Of a stretch of DNA of 64,000 nt, positions 1 to 10,085 are shown piece after piece. The DNA comes from Flammula alnicola (Eukaryota > Basidiomycota > Agaricomycetes > Agaricales > Strophariaceae). The DNA is taken from assembly GCA_015499995.1 (NCBI GenBank), contig JADNRV010000020.1, positions 416,473-480,472 of the forward strand. Reading direction: 5' to 3'. Numbering within the stretch: position 1 is the first letter of the stretch; every line of letters starts with the position of its first letter. A model generated the notes under the pieces. That model ran no database searches. It was not told the origin of the DNA and saw only the letters and a program-made list of their open reading frames with translations. A program made the position numbers and the translations under genes.

Positions 1-3000
1 CCTACCTTTGGTCCAACCTTCTAGCTGCATACAAGTCAATTGGGTCACGGGCAACGAGAATCCTGTTGCTTGGGCCGAGTTTATCAGCAAGATTAAGGAT
101 GGCTTATTGTACGCGTTCGATTCTGCGATTGAGTTACGGCAGGAGGAAGTGAGGCGGTCCGAGAATCAACAATCGATGCCTGGTTGGAACTTTTGCACCT
201 TCTTCATCCTGAAGGTACGGTTCTTGTAAAACTGGCAAATCTCCCGCTCACATACTCACAGGAAAGTTTAGCCTCTTCATTTGAAGGGATGAATCTCTTT
301 GAAGAAGCTTTAATCCCCTACGACGAGCTGGAGTCGTCTTTCTACCGGGTTTCAAGGGAGAAAAATATGTCGTGGTTCGGTTCCCTTATACCTCAAGATC
401 CCAAAGACGACGTATCACCCTTGCTATCAATCACGAGGAAATCATACCGCGAGCTCATCTTGGCCAACACAATATCCGTTTTTGACTTCAGAATCTATCT
501 GCTGGCGCGTCAATGTCAGCTTCTTGCAAAAATGGGTCGAATGAACGAGATTACCAGCAAAGTTGGTTTTTTTCTTGGTGCCTTTGGAAAACGCCTTCGT
601 GAAGTTGAAGTGAGTCTCCTCCTTTCAGCCGAGAACATTTCGGTTGACACCTATAGTCAACTCTTCCTCCTCTTTTTATTGAAGCATGGACTTACTCCGC
701 GGCACTGAGTGCCGTTGAACATTGCAATGAATGGGCAACGACCTTCAAGATCGAAGGATCAAAGTCTGCATCTGTCAACGCAGGGAAAGGCGAACTTTTG
801 GACCTTGCTCGAAGCCAGGTAAAGAAAAAAATGAACTGTCTCGTGCTTCACCCTGCTTCATTTTTAATTCAATTCAGCTGGACATCCTTGGCATGGAAGC
901 CGGACATCTTCCTACGGCACCTCCATTTTCGACTTCAAAAACGTCGACTAAATCATTACCATCTGGCACCGTGATTCGCCTCTCGAACGAAACTCTCAAC
1001 ACCGCCATAAACGACAAAGAAGTATTCTATGACTTATATATCGCCATAACAAATCGAGCTATTGATTTGTATGCAAAATCAGGGCGACGGAAGTTTGCTC
1101 TGAAACTACACGGTAATCTGGCAGCTCTAGAACTGTACGTCTCGAAATATTGTCATGTCTATTGCAGTTGACATTGGACCCCAGACATCGCGGAAACCTG
1201 TCGGCAGCTCTCAACACATATACATCATTACCCGCCCACTATGCACCTCATATGTGGACCTCATTGGAGTCCTTCATGCTATCTCGAGCACTGGACACCT
1301 ACAGCAAACTTGACATGGCCCAGGATGTTGAATGGATCCATATTGTTTTGTCATTTCTGAAGACTTACGTGGAGCACAACTCAGAGATGTTGATGTACAG
1401 AGCCGATAAGGTCGACTACGTAACGAACCTCGTAAAGTCGCTCAGAATTTCCGTAGAGAGGCTAGAAACCGGTAAGCGCAGCCCCAAGTCTCATGCTAGG
1501 TATTTATTTACTCTGCCTTGCTAGATCTGGCGCATCCCGACCATCCTATTTTAACCATTCGAGTATCAAGCAATGCAAAGTTGGCAGAGACAAGGGATGG
1601 CTCATACCTTGATGTTTATGTGACAAATTACCTTCCATGCGTAAGTCGGTTTATCCCCCTTCTCGCTCTATCTAATTTTCTAGAAAGGTATTTCCTGTTG
1701 ACGAAATCAGCGTTCTTGTAACTGGGCGAGAGTCTGAAAAGTTTCGATATGTTTCCCCTGTTACGGAGGGATGCCTTCCGGGAAAATCAACGTTTACATT
1801 ATTTTGTCCGGTAAGGTGCATACACCTCAAGCTCTGGTTCGTTGCTCACAGGAAACTTAAGACATCGGCATCTGGCACATTCATCCTCGAATCTAGTGAA
1901 GTCCGCTCTGCCCATCTTCTACTCCAATCAAATTACCGCAAAACTAGCAAGGGTCCCTCTTCTGCAACACCACTGTTAGTCAGAGTTCCCAACGATCCTC
2001 TGGCCCTCGATGTTCGGATATCCCAGTCCAATCGAAGTACGTTCTCTTGTCTACAATATCTGACATGGCTGATTATCCCCTTAGTTGAGCTCGGGAAGCC
2101 ACAGTCTCTCATGGTTGTATTGTCGACAGGCCGAAATAAAATCGATAAACTTATTGTTAGAATGACCTCCCCGTCCGTTACATTTCGCTGTCGGGAGGCT
2201 ATTCTACTAGAAGGTACACGCATAAAACATACTTGCTTTATGTTTGAAAACTAACACAATTATGTCAGATCAAGACATAGACTCGATCAATGCCACCGAA
2301 GATGGAATTGAGATGGAGGAGGTTGAGGATGATATCGATGTGACTTTCCTAGTCCCTCACTCAGATGCTTCAGCCCTCACAGCCATGGTATGTTCAATCC
2401 CGACGATGTTTCAGATTTTGTTAACCATCTCTTGATAACTAGAAAGTCAATATTGAAGTGGAGTACATTACTGAGTACGAGCCTTCGATAGTGCGGTCGT
2501 CGCACTTTATAAGAGTGTTGATCACGACATTGCCCATTTCAGTTAATGTCGAGGATTTTTTCCGTGGGACGAGGCAAGTTCGGTTCTACGTTCTCCTGGA
2601 CGGAATACATTCTCAACCCAAACCTCAGGTTGATCTCGAAATTTACCGTGTCGACCACAAGTCATCAACATGTGCGTATTGCGGACGCAAGCCTCGATCT
2701 TCCTCAAGGAGGTCTCCAAGGAGTGAATATTCAACCCTCCTTGAATAAACGTCGGGTGATAGTAAGTGGTTTGTTAGGTATAAAACTATGACTACTCATT
2801 TCAGATCGTAGACCGTGACACCACCCCAACCCGCAAACTTCCTTTTCGCCCTTGATTCTTCCAATGGGCCAGGTAAGGATTCATATTTAACTCTTTACTT
2901 GGTATTTACCCCCGCCTTCCGCAGTACGAGAATCGCTCACATTACGCATCAAGTATAGAATGCTACGCGAAGGTAGGGTCATCTTTCGATCACAAAGCAG

Positions 3001-3940
3001 AAGCCTCGAGTCTCACTTTGTCACAGAGGTAGAGTCAATAATTCAGGATCAGGTTCGCGCAATCCTCGAAGAATCCCCTGCTACTCTGCAAAGGCGAATC
3101 GTTCTCGTGGGAAAACTTATCGATGCCTTGGAAAGTGATGCCGCCTGGGTAGATATGTATGGTATAACAGGAGAGCTTGCTGTACCCCATATTGCCAAGG
3201 AAGACGGTGAAGTGGGCGACCTTTTGAAGGAAGCAAGAAAGGTGTGAATCCTCTGTTTCATTGTTGTTTACATTCTGATGCATAGTATTAGCGCTTGGCC
3301 AACCATAGACACCCGGATCCTCCTCAAGGACAATGGAGAGAAATTAAGATACCCGTCGACGTACCTTTCATGAATGTGAGCCTGCATGCAATTTTCGAGA
3401 GCCCTGCCTAACTTCTCAAAGATTGTTGCTGCTGTGTGCATTCGCATTATTTCAACACCCTTTGCAAAGGAGACTTTGTCCGATGAATTGCCACCGCTTT
3501 ACGCTGGTCAACCCATCTCTGCAAACCTCTCCATCCATACTACATTTCATTGGGGCTCCAGTGCAAGCGACATTAACAAGCGTTATCTCCTGCGTTTCAA
3601 CATCGAGGAGATGGTGCGTGAATGGCTGGTCAGCGGTCCTAAAAGAGGCGATTTTGTTGCAAAGGTATGCTTTTCCTGCCTTCACTTAGTATCTCCGTGT
3701 TTACAAAATTTATAGGATGGAGAGACGTACACCGTACCTATCACATTGATCGCACTGCATCACGGAGAGTTTGCCCTTCCAAAGGTTAACATCACAGCCC
3801 TTCCGATGGCTGGGATGGTTACCATGGGCTCCATGGCCATTCCTAGCATTGAAACATATCAGGAACATGGGGCACAGAAAGTTTTGGTTCTGCCGCGGGG
3901 CGGTCGCAGTACATTCGTCGTCGGCATGGGACCAGGCTGA
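1..3940 (+). CDS. TRS130: TRAPP II complex subunit TRAPPC10/Trs130 (5' end outside window)
   Basis: TRAPPC10/Trs130 is a large subunit of TRAPP II, the tethering and Rab-GEF complex of the late Golgi. The window opens inside the gene. The first exon reads on to a donor after base 214 and continues at 262, giving the family stretch CTFFILK-ESLASSFEGMNL with the following EALIPYDELE. Later exons are separated by introns of about 35-70 bases; recognisable segments lie near 690-820, 880-1130, 1170-1470, 1525-1640, 1690-2040, 2085-2210, 2270-2385, 2450-2650 and onward. Frames change at every junction, as expected for introns, and I saw no break. The C-terminal beta-sandwich end is clear and the stop is TGA at 3938-3940. 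The family match rests on the middle region and the length. Exon edges are by eye and some may be wrong by a few codons. Confidence 0.82.
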
Positions 3941-4413
3941 AGAGATTGTTCATTCGACCTGATGACTTTCATAAACGTACACTGCTTGATATGGTGTTAT
4001 TTATGGTCGGCGACTTCAACACCAGTCGACGAAGTGGTGGGGAAAGGCCCGGAGAAATCTCGACGCACTCTCTGGTTTGACAAGATACCCATATTTCGTG
4101 CCATAAGCTCAGTCTAGTCATGGCATCTAGTCATGGCACCTTTTCTACTATGCAGTATCTATGGTAGTAAGTGTGCCGCTCTGAGATCAGTATTACAGCT
4201 ATTTTTAGGATGCGCGATTTTTCACAAATGGAGTACTTGGCAAGAGTGCCTGCGTTCTCCACCTCTTGAATAAAATCGAGTCCACTTGAGCACACGAAAC
4301 TGAGATTGGCTGAATTGACGAGGAACAACAGGGAAGCATGTATGTAAGTCGAAATTATAAGCAATAATCTTAAGGAGGGATTACCACGGGCGCATTGACT
4401 CGTCAGGCGCACT
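3941..4413. other. intergenic stretch between TRAPPC10 and the retrotransposon
   Basis: It holds the 3' flank of TRAPPC10 and the left junction of the truncated retroelement. A 13-base unit around CTAGTCATGGCA occurs twice in tandem near 4113-4138. No LTR, no TGTTACG terminus and no convincing ORF is visible. Confidence 0.5.
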
Positions 4414-7400
4414 TTACTTCTTCACTACAGAGGAGTAACCCAAGGATAGCTTGAAAGGAGTCTTCTGTCGGTCTGCGTGTCTTCGATTGTTGTGGGTAAA
4501 TTCCAGAATTCCGACGTTTTTCTTCCAAGTGGTTGGATTGGATGAACAGTAGATTGAAAAGTAGGCTTCAATTTCCTGATTAAACCTCTCTGTAGAGCCG
4601 TCTGTCTGAGGATGGAAGGCTGTAGACAATTTGGACTTTATTCCAAGTAGCTTCAGAAGTTCCTGGAAGGCTTTCGCAGCGAATCGGGGGTCTCTGTCAG
4701 AGGTAATTGCGTCGGGGAGTCCATATCTTTTGTAAAGGTTGTCCAATAAGAGTTGACCAGTGCCTTCATGATCGATCGAAATTGAGCAGGGTATAGCAAT
4801 CACCCCCTTTGTAGACTTATAGTCGACCACGACTAATAATGCATTGCATCCGTCTACTGGAGGTAGATCCGTGATAAAGTCCATTGACGGTTCTGCCCAA
4901 GGTCTGTTCGAGTTTTGTCCTTCCGCAGGGAGTAGGGCCGGTTTCGAGGGCGTCCTGTTGATTTTGAATTGTTGGCAGGGTCCGCATCCTTTGACATAAT
5001 TTTTGACGAATGTCCTAAGTCCTGGCCACCAATAGTGTTGTCTGACTGCGTTGAATGTTTCCAATTCTCCTGGGTGTCCTGCCGTGGGAGAGTCGTGATA
5101 GCGTTTTAGAATGTCGCGCCTGAGTGATAGATCGTTCGGAATATAGTTTTTTCCTTTGTAGAAGAGTAATTTCTTGTCGTCCTTGTATTCCATTGTCCAG
5201 TCTTGCAGTTCTCTTCGAGCTTCTGCTGGTCCGAGTTCAAGCAGCAATTTGACAGCTTTGCTGGCTTCGTCGTCGAGGTTATCGGTTTGCATGATTTTAT
5301 CTTGCAGTTCGACGTCGATAAGTCGAATAAACATGTCATTTGGCAGAAGGGTGACGTCTTCATTGTCGTTGTCATCGTCCGGTACATGGTCTGGTCTTCT
5401 AGATAATGCATCGGCTTGTACCATCTTGGTGCCGGCCTGATGAACGAGTTTGATGTCGTATTCTGATAGTAATAACGACCATCGTGCTTGTCTTCGGTTC
5501 AATCGCTGTGCCGAGCGGAAGTAGGTGAGATTCTTATGGTCGGAGAGTACGGTTGTCGTATGCGGTGATCCTTGGATATAATGTCTCCAGTCTTGCAGGG
5601 CTCTGATAATCGCAAGTAATTCTCGGTCGTAAATTTCATAGTTTCGTTCCGCTGGGGAGAAGGTCTTCGACAGGAATGCGCAAGGATGTCTGGCACCGTT
5701 TACATCTAGCTGGGAGAGCACCGCACCCGAGGCATATTTTGAAGCATCGCATTCAATTTGGAAGGGTTTCGTCGGATCAGGCATCAAAAGTACTGGTTCT
5801 TCCGTGAACTTGGCCTTGAGCGTGTCGAAGGCGGTTTGCGCTGCTTCGGTCCATTCAAATTTTTGGTCCTTTTTCAGAAGTTCGTTTAGCACTCTCGCTA
5901 TTTCTGAATAGGCTCGGATAAAGCGCCGGTAGAAGTTGCCGAAACCAAGAAATGATCGGACTTGTTTCAGGGTTTGCGGAACTGGCCATTCCGCGATTCC
6001 TTTCAATTTCGCAGGGTCCATGCTGATCCGGCCTTCTTCGATAATCACTCCGAGCCATTCTATTTTTGTCTGTTCGAATAGACACTTTTCGGGCTTTAGG
6101 AATAGGTCGTTGTCTCGGAGTCTTTGCAGGACTCGTTTAGTGTATCCCTTTAGTTTCTCTCTGCTGCTAGAGAAGAGGAAGATGTCGTCCATATAGATTA
6201 TGATCCAGTGTTCGTCCAGAGTTTCGTCCGTCATATCCTTAAAAATGTCGTCCATCATCGCTTGGAAGGTTGCTGGTGAGTTGCGCATGCCGAAGAACAT
6301 GACCATAGGTTCGAAAAGCCCTTTGTTGGTCTTGAAGGCAGCTTTCCATTGGTCTCCGTCTCTGATTCTGACGTTGTTGTACCCCCATCGGATGTCGAGC
6401 TTAGTGAAGTACTTGGCTCCTTTCAGTTTGTCCATTAGTTCGGGGATGAGGGGCAACGGGTAAGCGTTCGGGATCGTCCATTCGTTCAGGAAGCGATAGT
6501 CCTGGCAGGGTCTGAGATCACCATCCTTCTTGTTGGTATAGAAGAAGGGAGAGGCCATCGGGGATTTTGAGGGTCGAATGTATCCTTTGTCCAAGTTCTC
6601 CGTCAAGAATTCTCCAAGTTTCTTTTCTTCTGTCGGAGAAAGCGCGTAGGTTTTGAAGGACTTGGGTACAAATCCTTCTTTCATCTCGATCTTGTGATCC
6701 CATGGTCTTGACTCAGGGAATCGGGAGGCAGCTTTCTTGTCGAATAGATCCATGTATTCACGGTATTCTTGGGGAATCATTTCTTCCAAGGTCTTCTTCG
6801 GGGCGACTTCTTTCTCTGCGAAGGCAAAGGTTTGGGCTGCCGTGGTCTTGGCGTTGATCCAGGTTTCCTCTGCTTCTGAAGTGAGTTCTCCGTTGATATA
6901 AGATATCAACAGATCGGCCGTCGGGTCGATTTCTTCAGTCTCGACAGTCCTCTTCATTGTGGGAGTATACTCTTCACAAGTGGGGCTCCTGTCGGATCCT
7001 AGTGCCGGTTCTGTTTCGTTTTCCGTTTCCAGTTTCTGTACTCGAGCATCGTCCCAGTGATCTCGCCAAGCCAGGGTTCCTGATCGCCAGTCAATATCGG
7101 GGTTTAGATCTTCCAGCCAAGGATATCCTAAGATGATTGATTGTTTGCCGAGGCCGGTAATCAAGAATTTGGTCAGGGTGGTTCTTCCGTTCAGGGTCAG
7201 GTGCATTATGACGTAGTGAGTAATGGTCCCTTTCTTGTTGTAGGTCCCGTCCACGTTTTTTGCTTTGATCGGAGTGAGTAGTCGTCGGGGTCGTAGTTCG
7301 TGTTCCTTTGCAAAGTTTTGGTCCATAAAAGTTCCTGCTGCTCCGGAGTCCAGCAGGGCCGAGGTTTCAACGGTTTCTTCTCGCGTATTTTCACTCGAAA

Positions 7401-7503
7401 GAGAACAAGGTAAAAGCATAGTCTTATTCTCTATTTCGGCTACTAATACAGATTGAACGAGAACATAGGAGGCTACGCACGTTGTATCGTACCCCCTAAT
7501 CAA
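4414..7503 (-). CDS. pol: Pol polyprotein (protease, RT, RNase H, integrase), C-terminally truncated
   Basis: About 1029 codons are open. Protease active site DSGAAG lies at residues 52-57. Reverse transcriptase carries YMDD near residue 437, followed by the thumb motif FLGFGNFYRRFI. RNase H starts near residue 580 with ECDASKYASGAVL. Integrase has an HHCC zinc finger around residues 800-845 (GHPG, then CGPCQQFK) and the catalytic D, D, E in DFITDLP, TSDRDPRF and GSTERFNQE near 873-970. The frame has no ATG at its start: its first codon is TTG at 7503, and an in-frame TGA lies at 7521-7519, so it must be entered from gag by a -1 shift in that short overlap or by another route. It ends abruptly with VVKK and a stop, apparently in flanking DNA. 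No GPY/F module or chromodomain is present. Confidence 0.93.
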   Translation of the reverse strand: MIRGYDTTCVASYVLVQSVLVAEIENKTMLLPCSLSSENTREETVETSALLDSGAAGTFMDQNFAKEHELRPRRLLTPIKAKNVDGTYNKKGTITHYVIMHLTLNGRTTLTKFLITGLGKQSIILGYPWLEDLNPDIDWRSGTLAWRDHWDDARVQKLETENETEPALGSDRSPTCEEYTPTMKRTVETEEIDPTADLLISYINGELTSEAEETWINAKTTAAQTFAFAEKEVAPKKTLEEMIPQEYREYMDLFDKKAASRFPESRPWDHKIEMKEGFVPKSFKTYALSPTEEKKLGEFLTENLDKGYIRPSKSPMASPFFYTNKKDGDLRPCQDYRFLNEWTIPNAYPLPLIPELMDKLKGAKYFTKLDIRWGYNNVRIRDGDQWKAAFKTNKGLFEPMVMFFGMRNSPATFQAMMDDIFKDMTDETLDEHWIIIYMDDIFLFSSSREKLKGYTKRVLQRLRDNDLFLKPEKCLFEQTKIEWLGVIIEEGRISMDPAKLKGIAEWPVPQTLKQVRSFLGFGNFYRRFIRAYSEIARVLNELLKKDQKFEWTEAAQTAFDTLKAKFTEEPVLLMPDPTKPFQIECDASKYASGAVLSQLDVNGARHPCAFLSKTFSPAERNYEIYDRELLAIIRALQDWRHYIQGSPHTTTVLSDHKNLTYFRSAQRLNRRQARWSLLLSEYDIKLVHQAGTKMVQADALSRRPDHVPDDDNDNEDVTLLPNDMFIRLIDVELQDKIMQTDNLDDEASKAVKLLLELGPAEARRELQDWTMEYKDDKKLLFYKGKNYIPNDLSLRRDILKRYHDSPTAGHPGELETFNAVRQHYWWPGLRTFVKNYVKGCGPCQQFKINRTPSKPALLPAEGQNSNRPWAEPSMDFITDLPPVDGCNALLVVVDYKSTKGVIAIPCSISIDHEGTGQLLLDNLYKRYGLPDAITSDRDPRFAAKAFQELLKLLGIKSKLSTAFHPQTDGSTERFNQEIEAYFSIYCSSNPTTWKKNVGILEFTHNNRRHADRQKTPFKLSLGYSSVVKK

Positions 7504-7521
7504 AAATCCTTTCCTAAGTCA
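7500..7521 (-). promoter_or_regulatory. candidate -1 ribosomal frameshift site between gag and pol
   Basis: Read on the minus strand, the gag codons are GAT TTT TGA. Slipping back one base on the T5 run turns the next codon into TTG, which opens pol. The pol frame is closed upstream by TGA at 7521-7519, so the only overlap is six codons and the T5 run is the only obvious slippery sequence in it. It does not match the classical X XXY YYZ heptamer perfectly. No pseudoknot was checked. Confidence 0.5.
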
Positions 7522-8825
7522 TCCAAACAGTCAGTTCTTTCGGTTTCGTCCAGTTCTTCGATAAGTGCGCGGATGTGCGCGCCCGTTTCTCGTCCAGTCA
7601 TTTTCTTTTTGGCTGGTGGGTTCGGGTTCTTCCAATTCGGGTTCGGGTTCGAGTTCGTTCTCCAGGGCTTGTTCGCGTTCGCGTTCGTGTTCGTTCTTCG
7701 TTTCGGGCAGTCTCGAGCCAGATGTCCAGTCTGCTCGCAGATAAAGCAAGCTCCTCGGCGGAGCAGGTCGTTTCGTTTCTCTACAGACATGGCATCGATG
7801 TCCATAGCATCTGGGTCTCGGGGCTTGTAGGAGAATGGTCTCCTTTCAGGTCGTTCGGGTTTCGGGGTGGAAGGTTGCCCTTCGTATCTCGCAGAAATCG
7901 TCCTAGAGATATTGGCGGCGGTGTCTCGCTTCTTGGCTGCATCATACCATCCTTGGAGAGTTGTGGGAGGTGTGTCGCTAGTCATGATTGCTTCTCTCAA
8001 CTTCTTTCCGATTGATCTTCGGAACAGATCAATCAGGGCCAGTGGATCGGTAATGCCTGATTTCATGACGAGGATCTTGAAGTCGTTGATGTGCTCGCCC
8101 ATCGTCTTCTTCCCCTGTCTGATGTCGTAGAGTTTTCCTAAGGCATTTCCTTGCGAGTCGGTAATGGCGTAGTCGACGTCAATCTGAGTTTTGAAGGCGT
8201 CCCAGGTTCCTAGATTTAAATGGGTTGGAACCGTAGCGGTGGCTGCTACCATATGAGAGTCATAGAATTGCTCTGCCCAGGCTGCAGCAGCTCCTTCGGT
8301 CATAAAGGAGAGAGCGAATCCTATTTTCTTCTCATCGGTGTCGTAGACAGCACTGTTGATCTTGAGGTAGAGGAGTACTGATTTCATCCATGGTGTATAT
8401 TTTTCAATATCGCCATTGAAATTCTGGGGACGGTTCAGGTTTATTTCCTTCGCTGGTGCTGCCATTGGTACAGTGGTCTGTTGTCCTGGTGGTCCTGGCG
8501 GTGGAGGTGGAGGTGGAGGTGGACCTCTCGGGGGTTGTCGTCCCGGGGGAGGTGAGAGTTCCTCTGAAGAACTAGGAGGGTCAGGGGGAGGTGTAGAGCT
8601 TTCGCTAGTACCTTGAGGAAAGTCGTTTCGATCGTCGAAGATAGAAGGGAACTGAACGGGGGTCCTTTCTCCTGAAGAGGTCTGTGTAGGAGTGAGAGGG
8701 CGTTCTTGTTCTTCGAGGGTTTCGGAGAGTTGCCGGGAAGAGGTGCTAGGGGTGAACGGTTCGGGTGTGGGTTCTACTGGGATCTGTTCTCGAGTGGAGG
8801 ATCGAGTGATTCGGGTTCTAGCCAA
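7500..8825 (-). CDS. gag: Gag protein with CCHC zinc knuckle
   Basis: This 441-codon frame starts with ATG (MARTRITRSSTREQ). The first 110 residues are rich in Pro, Ser, Thr and Glu, including a run of nine prolines encoded by a GGAGGT-type repeat near 8500-8522. The central part, with WAEQFYDSH and GKLYDIRQGKKTMGEHI, is the retrotransposon capsid region typical of Ty3/gypsy Gag. Near residue 360 is a single zinc knuckle, CFICEQTGHLARDC (C-x2-C-x4-H-x4-C), which binds nucleic acid. The tail is basic and rich in Asn and Pro. Its stop TGA (7502-7500) follows GAT TTT, so the last coding bases are a T5 run that also belongs to the start of pol in the -1 frame. Confidence 0.92.
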   Translation of the reverse strand: MARTRITRSSTREQIPVEPTPEPFTPSTSSRQLSETLEEQERPLTPTQTSSGERTPVQFPSIFDDRNDFPQGTSESSTPPPDPPSSSEELSPPPGRQPPRGPPPPPPPPPGPPGQQTTVPMAAPAKEINLNRPQNFNGDIEKYTPWMKSVLLYLKINSAVYDTDEKKIGFALSFMTEGAAAAWAEQFYDSHMVAATATVPTHLNLGTWDAFKTQIDVDYAITDSQGNALGKLYDIRQGKKTMGEHINDFKILVMKSGITDPLALIDLFRRSIGKKLREAIMTSDTPPTTLQGWYDAAKKRDTAANISRTISARYEGQPSTPKPERPERRPFSYKPRDPDAMDIDAMSVEKRNDLLRRGACFICEQTGHLARDCPKRRTNTNANANKPWRTNSNPNPNWKNPNPPAKKKMTGRETGAHIRALIEELDETERTDCLDDLGKDF

Positions 8826-8966
8826 GGAAGATGCAGTTGGCCTGTTTAGAGAGCTCTTCGGAGGCGTTTCGTCTTTTCGGACTCCGGGGAGTCCTTAGTT
8901 CGGTTCGGGTTTCGTTTTGTTCGGTGGAGTGTCCCAAGTGCTGAATAGCAAGTGGAGGTTTTGAGG

Positions 8967-8978
8967 AGCTAGTTCTTT
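8967..8978 (-). other. primer-binding site, probable self-priming type
   Basis: Directly inside the LTR end the minus strand reads A AAGAACTAGCT. Its 11 bases AAGAACTAGCT (8977-8967) are exactly complementary to AGCTAGTTCTT at 9166-9156 in the LTR. In Tf1 of fission yeast the first 11 bases of the mRNA pair with the primer-binding site and prime reverse transcription. No match to the 3' end of tRNA-iMet is seen here. Confidence 0.65.
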
Positions 8979-9469
8979 TGTTACGATGTTCAAGTAACAA
9001 CGTTAAAGATAAGTGTTCTTATCTCTAAGTGATACCTTAATCGTATCTTCAAGCAACTGCTAAGTCAATCGTTCGTACTTAGAGGTTGGACTCGAACCAA
9101 CTTAAGTATTCGTGAGTTTCGTTATAAGAAGACTTGGCTGTTGCCGTGTATTCTCAAGAACTAGCTAAAGAACAAGCATACGAACTACTGTGTTTTATAC
9201 TAGTTAAAGATGCGAACGGACCAAGTGTCAAGGTAGCGGAAGCGTATCGAAGTGACTCCTCTAGAGTCAGAAAAGAATAGTACAGTAAGCCAAAAGGTAT
9301 GCCGACGATGATCGTGTCGTTGGGCTAAATATAGTACATATTAAAAATAGAGTCGGAACCGGAAAGATGCTCGTATCAGAACGGAATTGTCCAGTACTGC
9401 TGGGCTACATCACAAGATAGACAAAAGGGATAAAGTAGAGAAAAATAGGGCGGCCGACGAACCGTAACA
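8979..9469 (-). repeat. 5' long terminal repeat, 491 bp
   Basis: The LTR is bounded by TGTTACG at 8979-8985 and CGTAACA at 9463-9469, a perfect 7-base terminal inverted repeat with the usual TG..CA ends. A TATA box (TATAAAA on the minus strand, 9199-9193) lies about 33 bases upstream of 9166, where the 11-base segment AGCTAGTTCTT begins; this is the likely transcription start. R/U5 would then run from 9166 to 8979. No partner LTR exists in the window, so the boundaries rest on the inverted repeat and on the position of the primer-binding site, not on a second copy. The five bases next to the outer end are AGCGT on the plus strand; the matching target-site duplicate is lost. Confidence 0.8.
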
Positions 9470-9717
9470 AGCGTGGACTCGAACGAACATTTGATCCAAA
9501 ATACTATTACGGATGCCCAGAGCTCCAACGCATATTCCAAACTATGCTCGCAAAAACCCAATTCGAGGGTACACCTCGAGCGGTTGTGATCCAAGGGATG
9601 TGTAGAATGCTCATGATGTTCTACTGTACTTGTCGGCCATCCACCCTTGGTCCAACACACAAGAACTGGATGGGACTGCGCTATGTACGTTTATATTCAT
9701 TTCTCACCTCTTCTCGC

Positions 9718-9958
9718 TCACAAAGTCAGTTTATAAAACTTGGCAACATCTGTGTGTTCCATGTCGGTGACATGGATTACAACAAGCTCCCCATTCTCTA
9801 TATCAATAGTGTTTTTCCAAGCCGCGGTAATGTTGACCTCGGTTGCCTAAAAGTAGGGTTAAAAGTGCAATAAATCACACAAAAAAGCTTACCATGCATT
9901 GGTTGAGATTGAAGAATATTTGGGGACTGATGATGGACAGTTGCTTCAAGCATCCCAT
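9718..9958 (-). CDS. candidate small two-exon gene, 64 aa, function unknown
   Basis: Exon 1 (9958-9893) starts with ATG and encodes MGCLKQLSIISPQ and so on; a 46-base intron with GTAAG and a pyrimidine-rich tract before TTTTAG follows; exon 2 (9846-9718) encodes ATEVNITAAWKNTIDIEN then GELVVIHVTDMEHT and ends in TGA. Both exons are in phase 0 and exon 2 has protein-like composition. The first exon and its donor have a diverged relative on the same strand near 10490-10570 (shared GATGCTTGAA and ACCAATGCA..TGGTAAG). I do not recognise the protein. It lies between the LTR and tRNA-Asn, so the gene cannot extend far upstream. It could be a decayed duplicate. Confidence 0.33.
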
Positions 9959-9989
9959 CAGATCACAACACAAAAGGGACAAAATATAT

Positions 9990-10085
9990 CTGCCCCAGTG
10001 AGGATTGAACTCACGACCTTCCGATTTTAGCTTAGCCACAGACGGCTTAACAGTCGGACGCTGTAACCAGCTCAGCCATGGGGCA
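9990..10085 (-). tRNA. tRNA-Asn (GTT) with intron
   Basis: Acceptor strands TGCCCCA and TGGGGCA pair over seven bases, with discriminator G at 9990. The anticodon stem is TCCGA/TCGGA, the loop gives C-T-GTT-A, and a 22-base intron follows position 37. The T arm GTGAG/CTCAC encloses TTCAATC. The sequence around the anticodon, CGACTGTTAA, is the usual eukaryotic tRNA-Asn form. Without the intron the gene is 74 bases. Confidence 0.92.

Larger units (their letters stand above)
4414..9469 (-). mobile_element. Ty3/gypsy LTR retrotransposon, 3'-truncated
   Basis: The element runs on the minus strand: LTR (9469-8979), leader, gag (8825-7500), pol (from 7503 down to 4414). Order in pol is protease, reverse transcriptase, RNase H, integrase, which defines Ty3/gypsy. 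The LTR begins and ends with the inverted repeat TGTTACG/CGTAACA. The primer-binding site touches the LTR and pairs with the presumed 5' end of the transcript, so self-priming as in Tf1/sushi-type elements is likely. Integrase stops soon after the segment TPFKLSLGYSS; the distal integrase module, polypurine tract and second LTR are absent to the left. The open frames are long and free of stops, so the loss of the 3' end may be fairly recent. As it stands the copy cannot be autonomous. Confidence 0.93.
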
